This document shows, piece by piece, positions 26,691-39,326 of a stretch of 64,000 nt of DNA. This DNA is from Malurus cyaneus samueli (taxonomy: Eukaryota; Chordata; Aves; Passeriformes; Maluridae). How positions within the stretch are numbered: the first letter of the stretch is position 1; the number at the start of each line of letters is the position of its first letter. The notes under the pieces were generated by a model. That model did not search any database. It was not told where the DNA came from and was given only the letters and a program-made list of their open reading frames with translations. The DNA is taken from the NCBI GenBank assembly GCA_009741485.1, contig CM019216.1, forward strand, positions 23,783,119 to 23,847,118. The letters are read 5' to 3'. The translations under genes were made by a program, and so were the position numbers.

Positions 26691-28820
26691 AAAACCAGAA
26701 TCTGAAAAATTTGGTTTTCACATGACTCTGTCAGTGAGTTAGCTGATCCAAAGGGGAGATCAATTATCTGGCATTTTTAAAAACAATTTCTATGTTTAAC
26801 ACACTGCAAAAATATGGTTTGTTTATTACTGTGTTACTTCTGTGAGAAAGATGATTAACTATTATTTTTATTTATGAAATAAATAAAAGAAAAGGAGTGT
26901 AAGAACTTAAATACATAGTCAAACTGCCCTATCTCAAAGTAACAAGCACTGAGCTATCTTGGTATAAGCTCTTTTCCAGTAACAAACATAATATGAACTA
27001 GTTTAAAATGATCTTATTTTTTGCAGACTGAGGTGGCCTAATTATCTCACACTTGACACAAACTAAAACCATACAGAAAAATACCACAGCTCACCTGATA
27101 GACTGGAAATCACTGTAAGTCTGAGTGGTGGCAGATCCTAGAGAGGGTGTTAGTGGTAGGTCGAGAACTCTTGGCTTTGGAGAGTCCCAACCTGAGGCTC
27201 AGTCCGTCAGAAGTCAGTGATTTATTGCAAATGATGTTGAGCACTCTGAGTTCCCTGAACACCATTCAAAAGGTACAGTACTTCCCTAAGGCTCCAAAAA
27301 TCTGAAAATCAAGATAAAGTTGGGCAGACATATTCAATGAAGAACATAAAATTAGTTGTCACATTAATATTTTAGCTTAAATGACCTATGTAGCTTCACA
27401 TAGCATCTCTGTGACACAGGGTTATAGTTTGGATGACAGAAAACTCTTGGAAGACATTACCTTTTAAATTCTGCATGCAATGAGATAAAGCAGTTACAAA
27501 AAATAGCAACAGGATTTGTTACACAGTTCTAACACATTCTTGTTCCCTGCAAAGCACAAGCAGAATGGGAGAGTATGTGATCACCTGCTTTGGGTCTCCA
27601 TAATGACTGTGAACAACAGAGCAAAATAGAGGCAAAGGAACAAACTAAACACTGTTATTTCTAGTTTTGATTTCTTTTTGACTTTTTGAACCTTTTAGTA
27701 AAGTTTATATTTAAAACTTTAGCTATCATTTTAGCCTGGATTTCTCATCTAAATTCTTAATTTTTATACTGCTACAAATTTATCAGGTGTCGCCTCAATA
27801 CCTTTTCTGCACCTGCAATCATCTGCTTGAGATGAAGGCTCACGGTCCATGCACAATAGTGAGTATGCTTTTGGTGAAATAATAAAAAAGGAGGTTTGTA
27901 GGGGTGAAATTTTATGAACACAACAGTCTTTATGCAGATATTACAGCACAGCAATTATATTATTCCGGAGTAAATTAGTTCTGGGTGCTGGTATGGATGA
28001 GAATGGGAACTTTTAAGAACAAGCTGGTTTGGAATTGTGTTTCACTTCTTGATAATATTAACAAAATCAGGCCTATGAGAGACAAATTAAAACACGTTCT
28101 TATTAAAATCAGTGAATGGAGAGAAAAGGATTTAAGATTTAAAGATTCAGGGTGGAGAGGAAGGCATTTTTTAAACCCCTGAGTTAGTCTCTTCTGCCAG
28201 CCAACAGAGATAAGGTACATCCAGAGAGTGTTTTAGAGCATCTGGCTTAGGTATTCTGAATTATTTTCTCTAAGCAAAGATCACTCCACTGAATTAATAG
28301 GTACCCTAAGTACCTGCAGCAGCAAAAGTAAGTATTGGAAGCTGGGTGAATGTGCTCAGTATTTCCCCAAGTTTTACACCAAGGTAACTTCACATAAAAG
28401 AAAAAAGTCCTGATCAGTGGAGTAAGGGAATCTAGACATCTTTCTATGGCTTCCAGCAAGTTCACTGAGTTGGCAAATACAACTTTGTGGATATCTCATA
28501 TTCTCCAAAACAAATAGATTTCCATGACAGAATCGGAAAACAATTTTTGGGTCACTCAGGGGAATTCCTTATATCCAAGGCAAGTTTATGTTACAGGAAA
28601 CCTCAATTTGCCAATTGTGTAAACCTTTCCATAAACTTGGAGACATTTTTCTTTGATGGAAAGTATTAGGTAGGTATAAACATCAGGCTTGCAAAATAAA
28701 TGGTTAAAGTAAGCCAAGAACTCTGAATTAGTTAAATATCAGTTATACGTCAGTGACACCCAACTCAGGTCTTGTCATGTATACATTTGATGTAGTCAGT
28801 GTCTGAGCTAAATTTTTGTA

Positions 28821-28853
28821 GTGGTTTTTTTTGTTGTTTGGTTGTTTTTTTTT
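28821..28853 (+). repeat. T/G low-complexity tract
   Basis: Two T8-T9 runs are linked by ttgttgtttggttg. This is simple sequence with no gene content. Confidence 0.85.
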
Positions 28854-30304
28854 CAACCGCTGAGATTTAAATAGTTAATTTTTCTGCTGCTTGATTTCAT
28901 GCAAAAAAAAGGACACTGAAAGAACAGCTATTCAATATTTCTGTTATCCTCATTATTCAGTGTGTTTTTCCTTTATTAATTTGCTTAACTCTATTCAAAA
29001 CTTTAATTTTTCTTGACAAATTTATGAATTTTGCAGTTGGCTTTCTGTGTCACTTGTGGCTATACTATGTGAATATCTCTTCAGTGTAACTAATTGTTTA
29101 TTAAATTCCTGAGTTAAAATAAAACAGTCAACACTGTTACATTCCCTGTGAAATTGAAGGCTTGCACCTAACCTTAAACAGCACTTTACATAGTCAGGTA
29201 CAGCTGATGATGCCACTTGTAACTCTTAAGAAAATCTGATCTAAAGAGTCTTTGTAAGATCTCAAGACAACAACAAACACAACACTAGCAGGCTTTCACT
29301 TTGAGCAATTTGCCTACCCTCACATAAAACTGCTGGTAGAGGTGCTGGAGAATAATATAATCCATTCCTCTGTTTTAGTCAACCTCAGTTATTTGTCATT
29401 AAACACCCTCCACTTGTAACCCATATCACTGGGAATGTCAGCCAGTGGCTGAGAGCCTATTTGGGCACACAACCCTTATGCATTAACACAGATGCCAACT
29501 TGTACATTTGGCAAGACAGTGGAATTAAAAATACAAGCCCTGGGAAAAAAAATCTGAGATAGGATCATTCTGGTGCTGTCCAATTTGCTAATAAAGACAG
29601 AGCTTTTGCTTGTCCTATGTATTTCTCCTGGCCCCTCCACCATGCACCCCAAATATCTGCTTCTGGATCTGACAGAAAAATGATCTTTTATTTTTCTGAA
29701 CTGCTTAGAATTTTGACCAAAATCCTTGGATTGGGCAGAAACCATCTGTATTTTATTTGTGAGAGCTATGAGCAAGAATGAGTCATTGAAGTAAGTCCAG
29801 ATAAAGAATCTGGTATAAAATGTTTTTATACTAAAAAAATGTTTTCTAGATCCTTAAACATATCCTCATGGTTATTTTTGGTTGAGTATGTATTACAAAG
29901 TCAGCCACCTTATTTCCATTAATTTAGCTAAGCAGACTCCAAAGTAGAAAAACCCAAACAAATGACTCAGAATCTAAAATTATCCCTAAAATGATCTAAA
30001 ACAGAACTTCTGTTATTTCTAGAACTTTAAGCACCATGAAGTTTAAGAATATGTAGCTTTTTAGGGTCCAGTCCCATTGTGCTCAGTGCCTTGGAGAGGA
30101 CATTGGGTGTTACCAGGAATCTCAAGCTCTTATCAGTGTTTGGAGATGTCTTTCTTGTTTGTCAAAAACATACAGCATGAGAAACTTACCATGGCAACAG
30201 GTGATGGTTATAGCTTACCATGGCAGCTATAAAAAAACAAGATTATGAAGGAACTGGATGAAGATAGTAATAACAGGCTTCTTCACTGTCACTCTGGCAT
30301 GTTT

Positions 30305-30343
30305 AGGAATGGTCCCTAGGAATGGTACCGAGGAATAGTGGAC
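30305..30343. repeat. 13-bp imperfect tandem repeat (3 copies)
   Basis: The units aggaatggtccct, aggaatggtaccg and aggaatagtggac succeed one another at exact 13-bp spacing, with divergence rising to the right. Confidence 0.7.
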
Positions 30344-31466
30344 AAGGGAGTTCAGTTCTCAAAACAAATCCCAGCTCAGAATATATCCTGTGTTTCATTT
30401 CCTCATGAAGCTTCTTACCCTCACCTGCTGCTTTGCTAATTGCCTGTTATTACATCACTTTGACCTGCTGAGTGACCTCAGCCCAATCATGCAGCCTCAC
30501 TGTTTTTCTAATTCTCCATTTCACAGCAGAGATTAAAGTACCTGCTGCCTTCAGTAGCATTTTGAGTTCTATGCAGTGATTTTCTTTTAAGGTCTATAGG
30601 TGCTATTTCAGATTTGTAAAGACTATGCAGCATTACTGGGGTCCCAATAACTCTTTCAAATGAGCATCAGATTCCCTGAAGCACATATCCCACAGGCCTT
30701 CACAGTCTAATGGGCAACCCATTTTAGCCTTAGATCTGCAAACAAGTTCAGTGATACAAAAAGTATTGTGCCTCCTTCAGAAATTTGTTAGTTCTCATGA
30801 AAACAAAGTGGTGACTGCCATGAATGGAAGAACTTGATTGCCAAGTTGAGATTTGAGTGAGCAACAATCCCAAGCAAGTACCTTCAACCAAATATTTTTC
30901 TTGCACATAGGAAGATTAGTTATGATGACATAAAAAGTAAATTTTTGATTTGGTACTGTATCTGAAGTACCCTTCCTGGATCAAAGTTACTTCACACTGC
31001 TGCTAAGCATGACGTGGGCTGGAATGATGCAATCCAGTCCTTAACAGGTAAGTGTTCTGTTTGAATTTAATTAAATTATAAAGCTGACTACAGATCACAT
31101 TGTGAATTTCATATTCCCTTTTCAGTCCTTGATGTCAGCATGGATTTCTAGTGTATGAAACCTGGGTAAGATCTGCAGGATTAAATTCTCTATCAAAAAG
31201 CTACTTTGCTTAACTGGAATTCAATGCAATACAACATCCCTGTCAGTTGTTTGTATCTTCACATCATGAATTCAAAACAGATATTAAAAAGGTATTAAAT
31301 ACTCAAAATACCATACAGAATAATAAAAAGAACCCTATGAGTTTTAAATACTCTGAGAACACTAAACTAAATTCCTGTATTATTAGCGAACAGCATTTCG
31401 TTTGAATGACAGTGTTCTTGATTATCTTTTCAGCTAAAGTAGGTATATGAAACATTATGTTCTCCT

Positions 31467-31512
31467 GGGAAGAAGAGGAAAAAAGGGAAAAAAAAAAAGA
31501 AAAAGAAAGAGG
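31467..31512 (+). repeat. Purine-rich low-complexity tract
   Basis: This is an almost pure A/G run of about 46 bp on the plus strand, including an 11-A run. Confidence 0.9.
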
Positions 31513-34500
31513 CTGCATTGGCAAGACCTTTTCACTGAATTATGCCACTGGTTTCACAGGACTGTTACAAAGTTCAGGGAGAAATAGAATGAATTATTAG
31601 CTAAGCAATGAATATGGAGTTAGAAGTGAATACAGTAAATCATGATACAAGAAATCTGCTCATTTTGTTCTGTTTACTGGGCAGAGGTACAGAAAGCAAG
31701 CCCACCCTGAATGCTGTGTCACAGATGAGCAGCTCAGCCGTTTGTGCCTCTGACTTGGTGGTGGTCACACAGTGTGAAGGTCTTGCAATGCAAGGGCATG
31801 TACCAAAGGTATTCACTGCTTTCCTGTGACTGAGCCATCCATCACGAGCTAATGCATCTGGCATGGCAACAACAGTGCCAAACATGATATAAGCAGGTAC
31901 TCTCACACCGAATAATAACAATGTGTAACAAGAAACTACACCTGCATTAAATCAATGAGGTACAGCACCCACAGAAACAAACAAAAAACATTGTTCTCAT
32001 CATTAATTCTACTCTTATCAGGGCGCTGAAGCATTTCTATTTTCCTCTTTGTACACCCAAACGTTGTGAAAACGTACTAGCATGTTCTGATCATTTCCTT
32101 ATAGCACCTTGAAAAATTCTTAGGGCACATGCAGGGTACAGACAACCAACTAAACATCTTTTTCTTTTTAATATATGAATGATGACCTACACTATTACAG
32201 CACGGGTGTGATCTTCCTCCAATAAACCCTCCTTCTGATTTACATATTTGAAATACGTCTGCAATTGCATTCTCAACAGATCTTGCTGTTCTCTGGTAAA
32301 GCACACTAGATTTCAAAATTAATTCAATCATTTTTAGAAAGGAGACATTTATGCCTTTCTATAACAACCCAATACAGCCTTTTAATAGGATTTATGTAAG
32401 AAAAACAAACCTCTAAAATAGTGACATGTTTTCAGTAGAAGTTTCGAAATCTGCATTTCTTATGCTTGACAAAAATTGCCTCTCTTTGAGGATGAAAAAT
32501 TTGTTCCAGATATGTATGATTTAGAGATGTATTTCAACATATTCTGCCAAGATGTAATACAAACTACTTAGTCAACCAAAGATTCTAAAAGACAGAAGAT
32601 CTTTCCTGTACTCCTGCTGGCAGGCACAGTTCAGACTCCATGGTTTCAGAACATAAATATGGTCTACATTATGTCTTCACTTTTAGTGAAGTGGTACCAG
32701 CATACTCATGAGCAAAGTTGATAAATTGTCTAATAACTATGTAGATCAGCAAATCTTTCAGTGGGAATAATTTTCCTTAATGTCTACAAATGAATGTTAG
32801 CATCTGACCTACAGGGCCAGAAACAAAACCAATTGAAGAAAGAGGAAAGGCTTAATGATTTCAAAGGTTTCTGTCAGGTCTCAATGATAAATAGTAATGA
32901 CTAGAAAAATTTAATTAGCAAACAACAGAGTGGATGATGGTGATCATCTCTGAAGCCATAATTGATTTGAGAAAGTTACCTGTGTGCCTGTTTTATCTCA
33001 GCAGACCAATACAATAAAATTGATAACACGTAACACTTTTTTTGATAACTCTTGGGTTTTAATAACTGACAGAAGTCACAGAGTGCATCTAAGTTTTTAA
33101 CGGAGGACAAAAAAGTTCAGAAGACATCAGGAATGTTTTTTTTGTTTAGCATTCAAATATTTTTCAGCTTTTCCTCTGATTTTACTTGTTAATTAGGATT
33201 GTTTTAGCACTTTGATTATTCCGCTGACAACAGAGGATGATATGAAATAGTAACAAATGTGATCTTTACTCTGTACATTAACTACAGCCAACCTTATCAA
33301 TTATGGCCGTTCTTTTTGTGTGAAAATTTTGTAATCTGTCAGTGAAATAATTTTTTTTAATCCTACCTTGACAAAAAGCATCTACAAATGAACTCTGTCC
33401 ACCCAAACCCTAAAAATCCATACATTTTGATATAGGGATAAAATGGTTCTTTGTCATGTAGGATTCATTTGTAACCTATTCTATGATTCTGACTGTATGA
33501 ATATTTTTCTCAAACTACTTTATCTTCTTGCAGTCTTGAGCCATTTTCTTGAAGTTCTACATTATTATAAAAGAAATCAGATAATACTTATTTAAAAAAA
33601 CGTCTTTAACATCTTTGCTAAGAATTTGTCAGCAAACAGATTGTGTAAAGAGGTTATAATCTTGTTTAGATCTGCTGTTTCTTTTACAAAAGAAATTATG
33701 TAAGATTAGAGGAGAACATTTTTCTATCAAAATATGTAGTTGTTCAGGAAATTCAGGTAGAGTTTCTCAGTTGTCTTTTCATATTACCCGGTATTTTTCC
33801 ATAAAAGAATGGAAGCGAACCATTAAACTTTACAGAACATGATGTTTCTCTAAGAAGGCTGCATGAAGAATACTGATATCCAGTGCTGCCCCTACTTAAC
33901 TTTTGTACAGTCTTGACTTTTAACTTGTTTCTGCGTGTTAAAGGAATACAATATGGAAATTGTTCTAGGACTTCCTTTCCTTAATGGATCATATGGTTCT
34001 TTCACCCATTATTAAAGACTTTATTTCTCCAATGCTTAGCTTATTCCACGATTCTCCTTTACCTCCATTTATAATTTTGTCACTGCAATATTTGACTCTT
34101 GCAAAACTTAGAAAGACAGATCACAAAACAAGACCCCTACTGTCAAACATGGAGGAAATACATCACTAATGTAGCCCAAATTTGATTTTTGAAACAAAAT
34201 ATGTTGCTTACTATTTGTTCCTGATTTTAACCCTCAGAGAACAATCTTGGATGATATTTCATGAGGACTACCATAAATCCATATTACCATGATAAAATAT
34301 GAAGCCTTTCAACTGATGCACTCATATGTGCTGATTCTCCTGACTCTAATGGTACCTTGGTGCTGCACTAAATCCCTGATATGCAGTCGGTGTCTCAGTC
34401 GTGGCTGTGCTTTGGCATCTCCCTGGCAATGAGAGACCCAGGCCCTTCCACACTGCTCTGCTCATCCAGTCACAAGGTCTGCACATCCATTTCCTCAGAG

Positions 34501-37147
34501 CTACCACAGACACAGTGATGTGCTTCTCCTGCCCTCACTCAGCATCACTAACACCAATGTTGTGCAATTTGGAAATGAGCACGTGTCTGAGTATAATGGA
34601 GTAGTTATGACTGGGCTGGAGAATAGTTATGGAAGGGGATGGAGACTTCTCGGTTTTATGGCTGTACCTCTGTCACTGTGAATGGAGGTTGAGGACCTCA
34701 CTGAGCTACAAAAACACTGTCAATATCCTCTGTGGTGAGGTAAGAGATACTGTATTTCCTAAGGTTCTTCACTTATTCATATTGAGATTTAAGATCTTTG
34801 TTTAAACACTGGAAGATAACGCTGCAGATGAACACTGAATAGGAAAGAAATAGTTACATGATGCTCCTTCATTTTCTAATAAAATTTTCTGCTCTAGAAA
34901 TACCTAATGTTTTCAATCATAATGGCTCTTGAATACATGCAAAAAGTTTGCTAAAAAAATAATTTGCTGATTTAATTACTAAAAAGAGTACTAAAAACTC
35001 TATTGCACTATTTTCTTCTAAAGATCAAATGGTTCTATATTATGATGTCAACCTGGACAAACAAAAAAAGTCTTAGAAATATTTGAACAGAAGTTTTGCA
35101 TTTTAAGCTTATCTTTTCCAGTGTTTTTACTCATTTATTTGGATATTGTATATTTTTTTTTTATTCCTATTAAAACCAAAAGTAATTGACATGTGAATTA
35201 AGTCAAAGAAAATGTTTTTTTCTGGGGACAAGTGTCTTGGAGTGATCTGTAGCATGACTGAATTTACATGTTTTCTGGCAGTGCACGTAAGTTTTCAGGA
35301 CCTCAGAATTATAGATGACCTGATTGGTGGATGTGTAAAATATGTCACAACTTTCCATGGAAGACCTGAAGATACCTGTTAATTGCAATAACCAGACTCT
35401 CTTGTTAGTCTCTCAAAAACTAATGAAGTAGATTATGTTTTTCCTAAGACATAACTGATTAACTGCATGATTTCTTCAGAAACAGTAGTGAAATATATTT
35501 TCAGTTAGCACAGAACAGCACATGCAGTCATGGGTAATTTTTCATACTATTTTGCTGAAAAACAATAGAAAAAAGGTTTGCATAAACAGTTGCTTGCTTG
35601 CACAGCCTTAACCTACTTTTTCTAAGTAATTCTTATGTAAGAATATTTCACAATGCATAATTGTACTGGCATTTTCTGTCATTTTAAAAAATCTATACAA
35701 GTACTGGCTGTAAAGTGGACTTGGAGACAGGAATATTAAAGGACACTGCTCTGCTATAAAGCTATATTTATTGAAGTCCATCCTCAAAGAGTTCACAGTA
35801 GTTAGCCTCACATGTGATGCACAAGTGAGAAATTAATTTTATCTACTTTACTCTGAATCTCACTTCATCAGGTATGACCTGCTCACAGCTTTGTGTAATT
35901 AATCATTTTAGTAAAGCATATGGGCATTTCCTGGAATACTCATATAGTAAAACTTACAATACATAATAATCTATAATCACACTTACACAAGCATGAAGCT
36001 ATTTATGGCAATGGAAAGTGTTTTTCTTTTCTGTAGAGACATGGACTGACTGAAGCAAATTTGTATAACTACATGCAAGGTGGGCAGATGGAAGATTTTC
36101 CGACACTCACTGTGGTGCACTCACAGTGATGTGAGCGCAATATGCAGAAAACCTTAATGCCATGTTGTATCACTTTGGTCTGTAGAGTGGTTGTAGCACA
36201 TAAATAAAACAAATTTATAAAGATCTTGAGGTAATTCGTTGGAAAGGAAAATTAAATCCTTAATATCTTGTTCTACAACACAACTTGTGGTTTGTAAGTA
36301 ACTGTTGAATACCACAACACCTGGAAAATGTTACATCAGCCAGACCACAGGTACGGGGAAAGATGCCAGAGTAATAAATGTGTCTAGGATTTTGTATTTG
36401 TGTATAACTTATCTAGTTGAACAACGCTGACCAGAATTTGTACTTTTTGTATTGTGATTAGGTTCACACTTCTGAGTTCATGGACGAAGTCATAAATGAG
36501 CAGAATTTTTTTGTTTCTCTTCAGCAGTGACATTTGTCTTCAGTCAAAAATCTCACAGATAACCTGAGGTCTATTTAAGAAGGTCAACCAAGATAAACCT
36601 TTACATTTATATGTATTTAACAGAGAAATATAAGTAATGCCTTAATCCATGCCATTGTATCATAATACCATGAATGTCCCTGACATTCTAAAGCATAAAA
36701 ATAACCCAATGTACCAAGCATAAGAATAAACAACAAACTCCCTGTCTCTATACAGATATTTTTCATACGAAGAAATGTTAAATACTTTCAGAAGCAAAAA
36801 CAAGCTAATATTATAGTTTTCTTTGTGATGCAACAAGCCAAAATGTAGGCATGCTTTTAATAAAGAGAAGCCCATGTTTTTAGCAAGAGTAGTAATAAAA
36901 TATACCATCTGAATATTTACAATTAAAAGGCTAATGATAAGACTTCTTTTATTTAAATGCAAAATATCACAACATATCCGTAAATGTTTTGATTGCCATT
37001 ATGCCACAATCACTATGTTGATATGCAGAGAAACATTGTTGGAAAGACATTTATTTTAAAACTGTAGCTGAGTAAGTGTGTTAGTAAAAACAAATGCACA
37101 GATAAAAGAGGAAATAGGAAAAGCCCCTGAGATGCAGCAGCGCTTAC

Positions 37148-37199
37148 CTGACCGCTTCCCAGCAGATCTGCTGCTTATCTGTCCAGTGCCTGTGAGTCC
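37148..37199 (-). other. Candidate unannotated exon downstream of KHDRBS2
   Basis: This 52-nt GC-richer segment sits in AT-rich DNA about 2 kb past the KHDRBS2 stop. On the minus strand it is bracketed by a good acceptor (tract TGTATTCTGTCTCAC, then TATTTCAG) and an excellent donor (CAG|GTAAGC). In the phase handed over by the 59-nt exon (one G carried) it stays open, reading roughly G-THRHWTDKQQICWEAV-R. A second frame is also open. It could be an alternative exon of KHDRBS2, an exon of a same-strand non-coding transcript, or a chance pair of sites. No transcript evidence is available here. Confidence 0.35.
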
Positions 37200-38514
37200 C
37201 TGAAATAGTGAGACAGAATACACTCAATGTAACCATCATGTAGCCTACTCAGTTCACTTTAACACTTCAATGGACAAAACATACTCATCATAAACTATTC
37301 AAAAAGAGCTAGCATGCAACTCCAGCTGCAAGAGATTTTGTTCACAAATTGAACAGCAATCAGCCTGTACTTTAGTCGCATCAAAAAAGTAAACCAATCA
37401 CATTGACAAAAAGCCACTGTAAACAAAAAGACTGTATTTAAAGCTTTAACAGTTTTGGCATCCCTACCATCAAGTCTTCTGTTCTTTTTTTTTTTTTTCT
37501 TCATCAAAATTTAGGTTATATATTTGTTGTTAGCAAGAGTTGCATTACTATTATTGTTAATTTTAGTTCTGTTTATTACCTTGAGGGTTATATATTGTAA
37601 AATAATTTTGTTGTCACTAGTTAATGTTAATTAGTTGTTTTAATAGCCTATATACCTATTTGTTATCTTTTGGTAGGTTTACTTTTTTAACTATCAGTAA
37701 CTTAATAACTGAGAATATTTTACATTGCTGTTGCATACTCAAAATTACAGAGTTACTATTAGTGTTACCTGTTTAACGTTTAGTCATCCTTTGAGTCCTG
37801 CGACATATTTCCTTAATAATCATCAGCCATCAAGTCTGATAGTCTCAAAAGAAATATCAGCCCTCTAAACTGCCTTCAAGGGCGGTGATATTTAGCACTG
37901 AAAATTACAAATAAAGTTTTTGAAGTTGAGTACCAACAACTGGGCAGTGACACTGATGATTTGTTTATCAAGACAAATTGTTATATACTACGAAAAATGC
38001 AGTCAACGCACTCTTCTGAGTGAAAACAAATAGGTGAATCTATGCAATGCTTACATGTTGAATGGGATATTTAATGTGCGGGGAAACTCAAAGGTTGAAG
38101 AACTAGCATTTAGACAGTCTAACAGTGGTAAGTGGTAATCTTACCTCTTTAAACTCCATTACATTCTCACGAGAGACATGCTAATACAAACAAGTCAATC
38201 AGAGTTTGTGTTTAGCAAGATCAAGCTTAAAGGATAGTTTAAAATCCATTTATTGTTCTAAAGCATTTTTTTCCATTAACATGTTATACATTAGTGGATA
38301 CTAACCATGATTCATGTAACAGTTTAGTTTGTTAACTTTTATATTATTTAACAACCAGAAGTTATTAATACAACTTTTAAATTCTTACACAAAAAATCTT
38401 AAAACAGGCTTGGGTTCATTTTTGTAATTTTTATATAAAAACATTTTAGGCATCTCTTGAAAAAGAAATAAAGCAGGCATTTAAAGCTAGAAAACAAGTA
38501 ATTCCAAATTTAGT
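37200..38514 (-). other. AT-rich stretch just past the KHDRBS2 polyadenylation signal
   Basis: This is very AT-rich sequence with further minus-strand AATAAA copies at 38249-38254 and 37572-37577 and many TTAA/TAAC words. It may belong to longer 3'UTR isoforms of KHDRBS2, or be ordinary flank. A plus-strand AATAAAG (37910) is also present but has no gene to serve. Confidence 0.35.
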
Positions 38515-39228
38515 TTGTTACAAAAGGTTTCAGCTTTATTGACAAATTATGGCAAACATATTTGACAAAATTATGGTTTCCTATTTAGAGAAGCTTACAC
38601 ATGGAACTTTAAGTGATTTTTTTTAACAAATACAGGTTAAAACACTGAACAACTTCAGTTAGCTACATACATACAGTAGCTGCTTGTTTTCAACCCCATT
38701 AAAACAGCATTTAAAATTAAATTTACAAACTTAATATCGAACATCTTGATCTAAACTAACATATATTAAAAAAGACAGGTTAAAACATCTTATCTACAGC
38801 TTGATTATTGTCTGGCTAAAAAAAGAAAAAAAATGAAAAAAAAAATCATATTACAGTCTTTCAGCAACCCTAAACAGAAACTCAGCCTTAGCTAGTATGT
38901 AGAGAGACTCAAGATCTGTAACAGTGTCATGCTTTTTAAGTTACACACAGCAATGAATACAACCAACAGAACATCATCTTTGAATAGTTTATAGACAATG
39001 CTTGCCAAAGGTTTTTTGTCTCTGTTTTTTTTAAGTCCGTGTTATAAAATAATACTAATGCCAATGTCACGCCAATGTTATCGGAAATACAAGTAGTACA
39101 TAGGATAATAATGAGCAGTAATCCCTAGGATAGAAAAGAAATGGACTATTACTTGTCTTGGTGCTGTTTATGTGGAGACCACAGGCTATTAATTGTCTTT
39201 GAGATGAGGTCACAGATGAGGAGGACCT
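38515..39228 (-). other. KHDRBS2: KHDRBS2 3' untranslated region (predicted extent)
   Basis: From the TGA at 39229, minus-strand sequence runs about 0.7 kb to the first canonical AATAAA (38535-38540). No AATAAA or ATTAAA lies between them. The stretch is AT-rich, with a U-rich run in the RNA sense at about 38818-38845 and many UUAA/UAAA words, which are the binding preference of Sam68-like proteins. The left boundary assumes cleavage about 20 nt past the signal. Longer forms ending further left are possible because more AATAAA copies occur at 38249, 37572 and 37050. Confidence 0.65.
38535..38540 (-). terminator. KHDRBS2: Candidate KHDRBS2 polyadenylation signal (AATAAA)
   Basis: The minus strand reads GTCAATAAAGCTG here, about 690 nt after the stop codon, and this is the first such hexamer on that strand. 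U-rich sequence follows in the RNA sense (38480-38500, containing TTGTTTTCT), as expected for a downstream element. The choice among several AATAAA copies is inferred. Confidence 0.55.
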
Positions 39229-39326
39229 TCAATATCTACCATAGGGGTGTTCCCTGTAACCCCCTCTGGCTGACCTTGGAGGTGGTGCCTTTAGGCTGGA
39301 ACGGGTTGTGGCCCATTCTTCTTGTG
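39229..39326 (-). CDS. KHDRBS2: KHDRBS2 terminal coding exon (C-terminal tail and stop codon)
   Basis: This is the last coding exon of KHDRBS2 (SLM-1), a nuclear STAR/KH-domain RNA-binding protein that binds UAAA/UUAA-type RNA and regulates alternative splicing. Read on the minus strand, the exon follows a strong acceptor (pyrimidine-rich tract, then TTTTTAG) at 39327-39328. It starts with CA, which completes an Ala codon with the last G of the upstream exon, then encodes 31 residues and TGA (39229-39231). The peptide contains QEEWATTRSSLKAPP and ends GGYREHPYGRY. That HPYGRY end is the signature of the Sam68 family tail, where the nuclear localisation signal and tyrosine phosphorylation sites lie. 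The EEWATTRSSLKAPP stretch fits KHDRBS2. From memory, KHDRBS3 has a different segment here (EEWTNSRHKAPS). No frameshift or early stop is seen. The identification is by recognition of the family, not by alignment. Confidence 0.95.

Larger units (their letters stand above)
22931..37147. other. Non-coding DNA downstream of KHDRBS2, no gene recognised
   Basis: No coding exon is recognised. Isolated perfect donor-type sites occur at 24044 (minus, CAG|GTAAGT) and 31048 (plus, CAG|GTAAGT). Other content is the MIR-like fragment at 26.6 kb, small tandem repeats at 30.3 kb and low-complexity tracts at 28.8 and 31.5 kb. Confidence 0.55.

Noticed and set aside
37910..37915. Plus-strand AATAAAG as a polyadenylation signal
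   Set aside because: There is no plus-strand gene upstream, and such hexamers are common in AT-rich DNA.
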